Part shown: positions 14,601 to 26,600 of the stretch, piece by piece
Layout of the letters: each line of letters opens with the position of its first letter
How positions within the stretch are numbered: the stretch's first letter is position 1
Origin: Pithys albifrons albifrons
Lineage: Eukaryota; Chordata; Aves; Passeriformes; Thamnophilidae
DNA: 64,000 bases
Assembly: GCF_047495875.1 (NCBI RefSeq)
Contig: NC_092464.1
Coordinates: 23,344,865-23,408,864, forward strand
Direction of reading: 5' to 3'
Translations under genes and position numbers: made by a program
Notes under the pieces: model-generated
Databases searched by the model: none
What the model was told of the DNA's origin: nothing
What the model saw: the letters and a program-made list of their open reading frames with translations, nothing else

Positions 14601-17600
14601 AATGCTCTTTAATTATAGGGAAGAAATTTATTTTCTTAATCATATACAAGCATTTTACTTATTTGATGTTCTCATATTTTGAAACACTAATGTGAAGTGA
14701 GATTATTGCATAGTTATAAGATGCAGGGGTTTCAAGTAAAGTGCCCAAGAATGGAAGCTTCTAGTCTTACTAATGTGGGGAATTGATAAGTTTTACAAAA
14801 AGGTCTTATGTAGTTTTCCAGTAAAGGTGACCTTTTGCTGATGTTTCCTGCTGCTAAACTCCCCCAAGATTTTGCTGATTCTTTATGTAGGAAAAAGGGG
14901 AACTGGAAAATTTTTAGGTGAAACATTGCATGGATTCACAATTACTGGGTTGTATTGAAATGACTAAAATGTCCAGATATACATGGGACTGATTGAGCCC
15001 ATTTAAATAATTGAGTTCAGATTTCCAGTTCTGGTATCTGAATTTTGTATATTAAAGTATTGGATGTGCTGTAATTAACCACTGGATGTCACTCTTGCTT
15101 AACTTGTAGGCTGCCTGCTGCAGATGTGTGGTGTGCAACTGCTCAGATGTATTAATATTGTAATACTAATTGCAAACATCTTCAGAAGTGCATTCAATCC
15201 TGGAATATGATTGGCACCTGGGGAAGCATGGCAGTTGTCCATTTACTTATTTTGAAGACTTGTCATTAATTCTGTCAGAAAAGAACTAAAGCAGAAACAT
15301 TGTTAGGCATTTGTTTTAGCATTCTACAATTCTTATAGTCTGTCTCATGGTTAATTGAAACTAAACTTTCTCCATAGCAGGTCACAAAGCCTAAGTGCCT
15401 GCATTCAGTAGAGCGTATCAGCACATGCACAGCTCAGATGTGCTGTGTAGGCTCAGCATTTCCCAGAATCACACAGCTGGTGCACTCAGGTAAATCCTTG
15501 CTCATTCCAGAACAGACTGATTTCCTGGGGGCAGCTTGAGATTGGATAGTGATGGTTGTTGAAAAGATAAATTGTTCTGGCATTGAAGGCTTATGAACCA
15601 TCAATCTTCTTCCAGGGGGCAGCAGTGGACTTAACTGTGCACATGCAGTACACTTACTCTAAAATAGGGTGTGATTCTGGAACAGTCTGCAGCCTATTCT
15701 TAAGAAGCTGTAAGTTGTCCTGTGGGGCTGAAGGGCACATCACTACAATGAATGAAGCATTTGGATATTACAAAATGTGAAAGGATAATTATACAAACTT
15801 GTGAATTATACTTATTCAGCAATGAAATTTTACATGGCTGTGAAGAGCTATCTCTGGTCAGACGGTAAATTCTTTTTGAAAATAAGTCAAGTGACTAAAT
15901 AGTGATTGCTTAGCGGTAAAGTTGCTTTTTCCTCCTCTTATGCTTTCCTTCCTTCCTTATTTTTCTAGTAGACCAGATGAAGAAGAAGAGCAGCTAGCTA
16001 GGAAGAGAGAGGAACGAAGACTACAGTCTCTTCAGAGGTAAGTCTTGACAGCTTGGTGTATGACTGTATGCTTCTTGGTGATATAGGAGTATTCTGCCTT
16101 TCTAAGGAATACATGGGGTTCTAAACAAAGGGGCATTGTGGAGTTAGGCATGATGGTGTCAGGTTTTTACAAAATAGGGCTTCTTGTGAGATTGGTGGAC
16201 CTGATGAGGAGCTTGTTATTCTTGTAAGTGAACAGAGAGCAAGTGGGTACCATGAGTACTCTTTCCCAGCCAAAGGCAAACAGGAGGAATGTGTCTGAAG
16301 TCTTGTCTAGCCTCTCCTGCACTGATGCCTGCCTTTGGTATGAGTTAATGCCCAAGTGAGGCTTGAAGAGCTGGGACCCACATGTTGGATTCATTTGGTA
16401 ATTGGTTCTTTTTCTTTTAAAATATGTCTGGGAAAGGTAGAGAAGTTGATAGTGAGGTACCTGTTAGAAATTTGGTTCATGAATTGAAACTTCGGCTCAG
16501 ATTTCTCTTTAGCCTTGTTTCCATATTTCCATCCTATCTGTTAAAGTTGTATCACAGTGTTAAAACCAGTGCAAGAGTCAGCCCTGATACAGTGTTTCTC
16601 AGTGCGAACTGCATTCTGTCAGATGCACGTTTTTATAGCTTCGTTCTACAATGACTTTTGAAGGAGTTTACATTTTTCTTTAGATAAACGATTTTTATAG
16701 ATAGGATGGTGATGCCTGGTACAAACAAGATGTCCCTTTTGAATCATATTTCCTTTCAGGGTCTTCTATTTTGAGATTCACAGTGGAGTAGCCTTCAGCA
16801 AGACAAGAGTGTCCTAACCAAACTAATGCTAGTCTTAAAGCTGTCAGGTGTGGCTTTGAATCCCCACAAACTGACAAGGAAATTAATCTTAGGTTTGCCA
16901 CTTCCTGATTTTGTTCTCTGAATACTTGTCTACCAGATAACAAGTGGGCACCTTCACTGCCTTGCTTATGCCTGCCGTTTTCTTCTGAACTCAGTCTGAT
17001 TGTTAATATGAGCAGGGAGGCAGGGAGGAAGGTATGCTTCCACATGAGAACCCTTGTGGAGATCTTTCATGAAGATATAAAGTTTCTCTACTACAGATGT
17101 GCATAAGGAGACAAGATACCTTTCTGACTGGGCACAAAAGTGGGAGGCAGGTGGTCTCACAGTTGTACCTGCTGTCACTCGTGTATCTGATTGGCAGGAG
17201 CTGGGAGAATCCCTCATCTTAACTCCATGCAACTGTTTTGTTCTGAACTGACAGCTTATATAAGCAAATATACAGCAACTGTTTGCCCTGAATCTGATAA
17301 TGATTATGACTCTGAAGTAGCACTGTGATACTAAAAAGCAGAATAAATCCTGTTGTAATGGGTTAAATTGATGTGTCCTGTAGCCTTGTACAAAATTCCT
17401 AAACTTTCTGGCAATAGAAAGAATTAGAATAGGATAAAATGGGGATGTATACTAAAGAATTTTCCAGAGCTTGACTAATTGCCAACTTTAAATGATTAGT
17501 GTTTGGTTATGTGATTATTGTCTTTCTTAAGTATTACATACTAACCGTTTAATATATCTATTCCCATTTTTACTAACTATATAATACATGCTGAGCAAGT

Positions 17601-20600
17601 GGTGTTGCACCAAGCAATTACCAACACAGACCTAATACCAACTGAATTCTTGATTTAAACCTAGGAACAAGGATCACTGGGAGCAGACTGCTCTGCCAGA
17701 ATCATTGCTGCAGCCTTACTTAGAGCAGCATCCCTCTTTCCCAGCTTGCCTTAGGAGTGTGTCTGTGAAACGGAAACTGTTCTTATTGCTTGCATCCTCT
17801 AAGACTTTAGGAGCCTGAATTGTTAGTAGCAGGCTTAAGACCAAATTAGTATTCTCAAAAAGCCATTTTGGACAAGCAAACTGCAGAGAGAAACACTGTA
17901 TTGGACTGAGTAGTCCTTCCTTTCTACGCCCTGTGAAAGTTTACACAAAGTTTATGAAAATAGCTGAATAGATGCTTAGATAAATATCATGGCAGGGAAC
18001 AAGGAACAAAGAAAGAATTGCAGTTCATTTGTAGAGAACTCTGTGTGGAAAATTATAATGTGAATTGTTAGTGTTGGAAAGTGTATCAGGAATTCATAGT
18101 GTTGACATTTTGGTCTGTGTTTTTGCTCATGCCACCTGTGATTTATTCTTTTCCTGCTAAGTTCTAAGGAGCAAAAGCTGATAAAGTGAAGGCTTCATCC
18201 TTGAAGACAGAGTTTGCATGAACTAAAGTTATTTGGGTATCTCCTATTGGTTGATGGCTTTTGGAGGACAGTTGAAGGAGCAAGGAGGAATAAAGAGGGC
18301 AGAGCCTGAGGCCTCTACCTGGGTGGTGCTGGCCACGCCTCCCTAGGTAGACGTCACCAGCAGGCTCAATAAAGGTGAGAGGACTTGTGCCCTGGGTGTG
18401 AGGTTTTTTCTCAAAAAAGACAGCGGGGACGCCTGCTGTCTGCCAATGCCTAGAAAATGTAGTCCCTGCCTTTGGGAGAGTGTTCTGAGTTGGTAAGACA
18501 ACCTACATGAGCAATCCTTGGGTAAGCGAGGAATATTTACAAGTAGGGCTCCTGTTTTTCCTCCTCTCTCTCCCTTCTCTTTGGGTTCCTGCTATTTGAT
18601 CACCTCTGTTACTAAAGATACTGTGTTTTTCTGAATTCTTAATGGTACTCAGCCTCACTTTTCCAGCAACCGTAAGAACCCTCTCTGCCACAGGAAGAAT
18701 ACTTTATCAGCTTACAACAGTGGGGACAACTTGCATGAGGAGACAAGAATTTAGCATATAGAAGATGGAGTAGTAGCAGTAGTATTAAGAAACAGAATCA
18801 GCTTGGAAGACTAAGGTGACTTCTGCTGATCATAATGTCAAGATGTGCACGGTGCAGTGAATCACCTGGCTGGCTGATTCAGTGCCTGCCTATTCAGAAT
18901 TGTGTCTGATTCCCCTTGTTCGATGTGTTCCTACCTAAGCCTTACTTACTGTGCAAGGACTTAGTCACAGGTGAAGTGATGTAGTTGTGGCTGCCTGTCA
19001 AAATTTGAACATTTCACTGATAATAATGGTTTTACCCTTCAAATTTCATTAGGTGTTTGGTGTTTGTTTTGAATAGCCTAGGGAAGTATCCTAAAGTGTT
19101 CCTGAGGTTTAAAGCCTGCACAGCCTGATTTTCCACCCTCTCTTCTTAGGCAGATTCTTACTGCTTTCTGAGTTCAGAACTGATTCAGACTGACTGCTGA
19201 AGTCCTGAGAGTTCAGTTGAAACTGCAGCAGTTTACTGTTACTTCAGACAGGGTATGCAAACAGTGAAGAAAAATGCCATTAGTGCCACCAGTAGCAAAC
19301 CCAGTTTGAGGTCACATGCTGTCACATGGAAACTATGCAGAAGAAAGCTTTGGCTTTATACAGGAGAAGGTTGCTTTCAGCAGAATTTTTCTATTCTCTT
19401 CCTGAGATCCCTTGCCTCATATAAAATGTTCCTCTTATGTAACACCGGAGGCAGAAATCCTGTTGTCAAGTTACCCTCAGTAGGTCAATTTGCCTCCTCC
19501 TTTTTCTGTTTTCTTCAACATCTTGGTCTTGTCTTTCTTCTTCTGCATGAATTTCATAACTCTGACCATCAGTTCCTCCTCCTGCATTGGATCAGGTTGT
19601 TTACTATGCTGCCTGGGCTTAAGAGTGGAAAGGGATGTAAGGGAGATTGGGTATCTCAGGGAAATAGAAGTGGAAGGGTTTGAGTCTGTCTGTCTTTCTT
19701 GGTTTTTCTCATCATGTGTTAAGTGCAGTTGCTGGGAAAGGCCAGTTCAGCCCCTCAGCTCTCTAGGAAGCAGGATAATTGCTTCTGAGGACACACAGTA
19801 TCTGATTAGCAGTGGAAATTGTTTGGAGGTGGAATATGCATGGGGCAGGTGAGATATTTGGTGAATTAAGCTGTCAGTGTTCAAAAGCTTTCTGCTGATT
19901 ATGTACAAATTGGAATTCAGCAAAAGTCACAACTTGTCTAACTGGGTTGAATTTTGACAGGGCCAACAAATGCTGTACTTCTAAATTTTTGTTAGAGGAA
20001 CATTGTTTTGCCAAATTCTATGTCCCTTCAGCAAAATATATAGGTTCTGGATCATACTTATGAAACTGTTGTGTAGGAGCTTTTGTTTTTGTTTTTTAAA
20101 CTAAGCAAAATACATGCTTCCTTTGAAATACAGGAAAACTATCTGAGGAACTATGGAATGATTTCCATTTAAATTTCTGTAATTTTTCCCCTTCAGCTTT
20201 GCAAAGAGGAAGAAATTAGCTCATCAGACTCTTGGTTTATGTGAATAAATAAAATTTGTCAATATTAGATCCAGTCTATATGTACTATAATCATAAACAA
20301 AACACAATTTCCGTATAGCACAATTAAAATATTTACTCTCTGCATGGATGCCATGCTGGATTTTAGTAGTTTTTACTTACACTTGCTGTACACCTTAAAC
20401 AAAACAATAATACACATTTTATCTTTCTAGAATTACTACACTGAATTAGGATTCTGAAGCATACTGTATTCACAGCTAAATTTTACCATTATGCTCATTG
20501 CTGGAAAGCATTGGGGGTCTTCCAGCATACTGTAGCGTCTTGCTTATTATGTATAGATGAATACCTCAGTGTATATATGTGTACATATATGTAGATGCAT

Positions 20601-23600
20601 TACTTTTACACAGAAAAACCAGTATTTCTTATTATTTTCCTACATCTTATTTTGACATTATTGGTTATTGAGAAATTATGGGGAGTCTTACAGATACATA
20701 AAGTGTATATAAGAAGATAAGATCTGTAACTGCTAAATGTGATTTTAAAAAAAATTTGTAATTGTATACTAATTAAAAAAATTATGTTGTCTGTTTTGGA
20801 TGTAACTGTATTTTGCTTACAGCTCAAAACAGTCTGAATATATTTGTGATGCCTTTATTTCTTGCAGAAAACATGAAAGAAAACTGAAGCATGATGAAAT
20901 TCGTAAGAAGTATGGTATGTGTTTTCTTGTTTTGATACTGTGTATCTAAATTGATTTCTTTTTCCTAATTATTGTTAAAATTCACAGAAACAAGCTGCTT
21001 TATGTGCAGCAAAAGTAATCAAGCCCAGTTTTGACCTGATGCTTTTCTTCTGACACCTGAGCACCTGATCTCAGCACTATCATGCTCCTATTCTCTTCCT
21101 GCACTGACTCTCCCACTGGGCAACTGTGCTGGATGGGGTGTTTGCTTGAGATGGGCACTTAAATATATTGATAAAAATAAGTGGTTCTTTCTTTTGTTCC
21201 TAAGTAAGAGTACTGATTTTAGGGGCTCTTTTGTTTGTTTGTTCTTGAACATGATAAATCAAGCTGCTTGAATTTTGCTGCTAGACGACTCATGGCTTTT
21301 GAAGGAGGATACACTGACAAGCAGAAGTTTTTTAGATCAAGCTTGAAAGCCTAATGTAGGGCTTATTTTTTTCTTTGTTTTTAAGTGGAGTTATGGTCAA
21401 GTAGTAGAATATCACAAGATTGTAGGGCCTGCTGTGCTGTCTAGGAGGCTCTTATTATGTAGACTTGTCAGTGCTTGCACTTTTCATTTGATTTGTTCAT
21501 AGGGTTAATAGTACTGTGTATTCAGAGACAGATATGCTAAAACTCTGCTGTATTTTTTATTATGCAAATGGCACTAATGTCAGAGGAGGTGATTCTGGGG
21601 GTCTGAACAGTCACTCAAAGCTGTTAATTTTCATCCTCTTGTGGAACTGATTGGCACAGTGTGGGAATGTCTTCATGAATCTGCAGCCTGCCCTTTGGCT
21701 GATGCAGAAGTGATACTGACAATCTCTACAGGGAATTCTCTGCCTGGAGAATGTTTGCAAAAGAATGTTCCTTTGCTGGAATGGAGGAAAACTACACTGT
21801 GTAGCTTGAGCTACAAGAGGAAGTTGTAGAAACTGGAAGTAATTTTTTTGTTTAAACATATCACTGATGTTCAGTCCTGTGGTACTCTATAGGGTAATTG
21901 ACCCTTTATCCCAACCACAGTTCAGTTTCAAGAGGTGTTTGAGTAGTTGACAACAATAGTTGAGATGTTAAAAAAGCAAACAAAATCCAAACAGCAAGTA
22001 AAACAACACATGGTTTTTGTGTTTGTTTTCCCGTAGAAGAGACTTCAGAGTCAAAAAGCTTGAATCATTGGGGTAGGTCTAGTGAAGAACTTAGGACAAT
22101 AGCAATGTCCTCACAGTAACTTGCAACACTCTCTGCAGACATGCACATACCTTTGCATCTCCATGATGCAGCTGAGAGTGGACAGATCCCCAGTTTGGTG
22201 TCCCAGTTCCAGTGTCAAAGTGCTGCATGGGGTTAAGTGATGTTTGAAGACTGTATTCAGTTCTGTTCTGCCTGTGAAAACAGTGGATGGCTCTCAGTGA
22301 AGATGGTTATGTCTTCAGACTTTTGTGGGATGCTTTGCTGGATCTTGTTGAAGCACTTGAGCTTCCTGAAGTATATAATTGCATAATGCAATGCTTCTGG
22401 AATAAATACACCAAATTCAATAAATCTTGCTTACAACTACACAGTCATGAGAGCCAGTGTCATTTTGCCTCCACTTGAAGCATGTTAATCTATCAATGAC
22501 TTAGTCAGAAACAAGTTCATACATTTATTGTGTTAATGGAAGGTGTTCCTTCTTACAGGAAGCCAGACATACCGACTTCTTCCTGCAGTTACTGCAGTTA
22601 TGCTTTGCTATGCAGTTTACCTGGGCAAGATTGCAACTGGACTATAAAACTTCAATTTTAATAGCAAACATCTATATAAAGTTTATTTATTGACAGGTTT
22701 GTTTTATTGGCTGAGCAAAAATTAATTTCTCTTATTTGGTATATCAATTTGAAGCCTGGATTCTCATAATTGATTTTAGTTTTAAAGGAAAACCTAACTC
22801 TTAGATAAATAACTGGCACATCCTGAAAGGATGTATGTAATTGAGTAAAAATGAAAATACAAAATATATATAAATTTTGAAAGATCCTTAAATATAATTG
22901 CTGTTGTATATATTGCTTGTATTCTGATAATATGCAGACTGATTGTCAGAATAATTGAGATATAGAGTAGACTCGAATCTTTTGCCCTCATTTTTTGCTG
23001 TCTAGGAAATACAGATGTTAGCATATTAAACATAATCTAATAAAAAATGCAAATAATTATGGAGGCACTAGGTTATTTTACACTCCTACACATTGCAGAA
23101 TGGATTCTCAGTTAAGTAGGCATGGATGAGTGGCAGAACGACAATGACTTTGTTAACCTGACTCTGTAGATTAAGATGATCATGCCCGAAATTTCAGTAT
23201 TTGGTTGGCTTTAAGAGAATGCCTTTTCCCATTTCATCCACCAGCTTTCCATACCCCATTTAAATGGTAATTACACATTTATAATGCATTGCAGGTGTCA
23301 CTCTAGCCACAGTCCTTTGGGAGCATTGGAAGCAATAGAGAGCTTTAGCAACCAGGAGTACACACTTTGAATTGTTTCTTTGTTGCACAATTTGATAGTA
23401 TTTTTCATTTGCTCACATGTGTGAATGCAGTATGATTACACAAATTGTATGTTGACTCTTAGGAAAAATTTAAAGTAGAATTCAGAATATGTTGCAGCTT
23501 GCATAGTGTACAAAGAAACTACAATTTAATTCCTATTGCATTTGCTGCTATTGTGTGTTCAAGTATAACATTAGTGAGAAGATGCTTTATTATTTATTTT

Positions 23601-26600
23601 TTCAGCATTTTGCCTGGTATTAGTAGAAGGATTCTTTCTCTTAATTTTTACAAAATTATTACCATTTCTTTGCTTCAGTTCTGCAAAGGTTTTGATCAGC
23701 TATTTTAATGATACACAGTCCTATCTCCTTTGTTTTATGTGAGACATAGATTTTTATATTCAGTAGTTTGTCACAGTAAATGTTCCTTCTGTTCAAGGTA
23801 GATACTTTGCCTTGACCTTCTTTAGTGTTCTGAATGCAAGGCAGGAAAACCTTGCATTGCTGTACACTGAAAACTGTTTAGTTTCTTAAAAATAAATTTG
23901 TCAATCTGGGATTTAAAAATAGAGGAAAAGTTTAATAAGGAGTGAAGATATGCAACAAACTAAGCTGGGTTTTTTCCAAGCATATACTCTTATAAGTATT
24001 TTACTTGTTAATTCTGAATTTGGGGAGTGCTGATATGTGATGAGTCAGTTCTTAATGACTAAGAACCTGCATAGTTAGATAGTATAAATGATATAAATGA
24101 ATATACTGGAAAGAAATATTATTTTCTTACCATTTTTGTCATTTCATACATATTAGGAGGACTTATTATTTCATACAAGCTAACAAAAGATACTTGACTA
24201 CTGTGCCTTTCAAATTGTTGAGTGTTTCTTAGATACTGCTAAGTAGGTAAAATACTAACCTCAAAATGAGTGTAAATAGAAGTAAGATGTTAAAAGTTCT
24301 TGTAAGTGACCTGTGTGTCAATATTCAAGTTCACCACTAACATGTAATGGACTTGATTGCAAACAAGACTCCTGGAGCTACAAACATCTGGCTTCTCTGA
24401 ATCCCTGAGTGTAAATGACAAGTTGGGCAGTTGTTCTCATGTCAAACGGGGAACAGTCAAGGGACAACTCGTGTCTGGTTTGGTGCAGCACGTGAGCTTT
24501 AGCTGAACCAGACGTGCTATCCCATTAGCATTGGCTGGCAGCTCCTCAGAGAGGCACGGATAAGAGCAGCTGTGGCAGCTGACAGGAGCTTTTTGTCATG
24601 CTCCTTTTTGTATGTATCTCCAGATTGTTTTTGCCCATTTACTGGTGCCTGATACAACTTCTTCAGTAAGAATTCTCTGTCCTGTTTGGTGTAGCTCATT
24701 GACATTTGAAAATGCTTTCTGGGAGCACCCCTCCAGGAGCTGAAGTGTTTCCCATAACCCACCAAGAGCTTATCGGGGCTATCACCCCACACAACCTCTT
24801 GCCACTTTGTGGAAAATTTTTAAAGTTTGGTGTGTTTATTTCTAAGTGGAACTTACTGAATGCAGGGAGTTTATTCAATGACGAGTGTAATAATAATGGT
24901 AATTTCTTGTATTGATGCTGATTTTCTGTAAATGTGTAGATGTGTTTCATATTTGGAATGAGTGAAACACAGAAGTACTGCACATTTTTCTTATAATTGA
25001 GCTACTCAGTTGTGTTTCAGGTAACTAAATACATTAAGACCATATATCCTAACTGCCAAACTATTAACATGACTGCAGGAAGGAAGGGGTGGTGGTCAAA
25101 AAAATGTTTTGTCTCTCTTTTTGGGTTAGGGTTATATTAATTCAATAATGTTACCAGAAGTCACTAAAGGTTGAATAATAGGCCAAGGATAAGAGAGTTT
25201 TTCTTATTGTGTGTTAACGTACTTGTCAGGTAGAGCAGACTTAACAGACATCACAACTCTTTGTTTAAATGCATGAAAGGTAAGATTAAAATTTGACAAG
25301 TAACAAGTTTTTAAAAGTTTAAAAATATAAAAATTTCAAAATCTAAAAATACTGTAGATAATTTTCAACCTGAGCATATTTTTATTACACAAATGATTAA
25401 TTTTTAAATTTAAAAAAACCCCACAGTTATAGAAAGGGATGGTAGATCTGATGCAAAGTCCTAAACCAGGTAAATAGGCTGTATTTCAGGTTACCTGGCA
25501 GAAGCTTTATAAATGTGATTGGCTTACCCCTTCTTTGACAAGTAAGGGCCATTGTATCCAGCCTTTTACAAGCTGACTGCTCATAATTTTGTCTATTTCA
25601 GTGATAACAGGACTTTTCATTCTTTCTCCGTAATATTTCCTGTTCTCTATTAGGTAGTTAGTTGCAGTAACTGAGACAATAATCAGCACTAAGCAGTTGT
25701 GCTTCTTCATTGGCATCTTAAAATAACCTGGCAGTTCAAATGAAGCTCACCAACTGCACCAAGGTAGGCAAAAGTCTAGTCTGCCTTCAGCATCTTGGAA
25801 CAGAGAATGTTCAATATCTGTGCAGGTGCATGTGGAAAAGGGGTATGATGTGAAAAGGTCTGAGGGAGTTTTTACAAGATTTGGCAGTGACCAGTGTAAT
25901 TTTGTTTTCACTATCGCGAATCTGAACATCTGTGATTTGCTTGGCTGCACTGTCATCAGTCTCCATGCCTAAACAAATGAGCTAGAGAAGAGTCCAGGTT
26001 TGCCAGACATGAGTATAAAAGTCTCAGTAAAAAAGATATCTGTAGCATTCCTGTTCTTGCACAACAAAAGGTGAGCCTCTGGACTCCTACGGGACTCCTT
26101 TTTTTTAGTATGTGCTTCTGCCTACCTCAAATCTGGTGAGTTTAAAGTCTCTTTGAAGTAATTACTGTGTGGAACAACAATTGCTCAGGTAACCCTTACA
26201 TAGGATGGTCTACATACCCAGACAGAATAATTGGATGGCTTTACAGTGCTTTCTGTCACAGTATTCTGGTAAAGTCATTAAGAATCTTTGTGATGGAAAC
26301 ATACTGCAGCCTGGATTAAATGATGCTCGTGTTCTGGTCCCTGAAGGTTTTAGTGCACATAAAAGTGTGGGTATAATCAAAATAGAATTAAGTCAAAGTA
26401 GCAGCATCTTATATTTTAAAATGATGATGGTCTTCTAATTAGTTGCATTTAAAAACTGACCAGCCTGAATCTGTTCTTCCTGAGACATCTTTATGCTTAG
26501 TTTTTTGTCAACTTGACTCTCACAAGTGCATTTTTTAGGGTATCTCTCAAAAATGAGAAATTTTTTATCCATGGCAATTTTTCATACAGAAATGTTCTCT

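Noticed and set aside
20573..20590. ATATATGT/ACATATAT inverted repeat
   Set aside because: Low-complexity AT palindrome in an intron, expected by chance.
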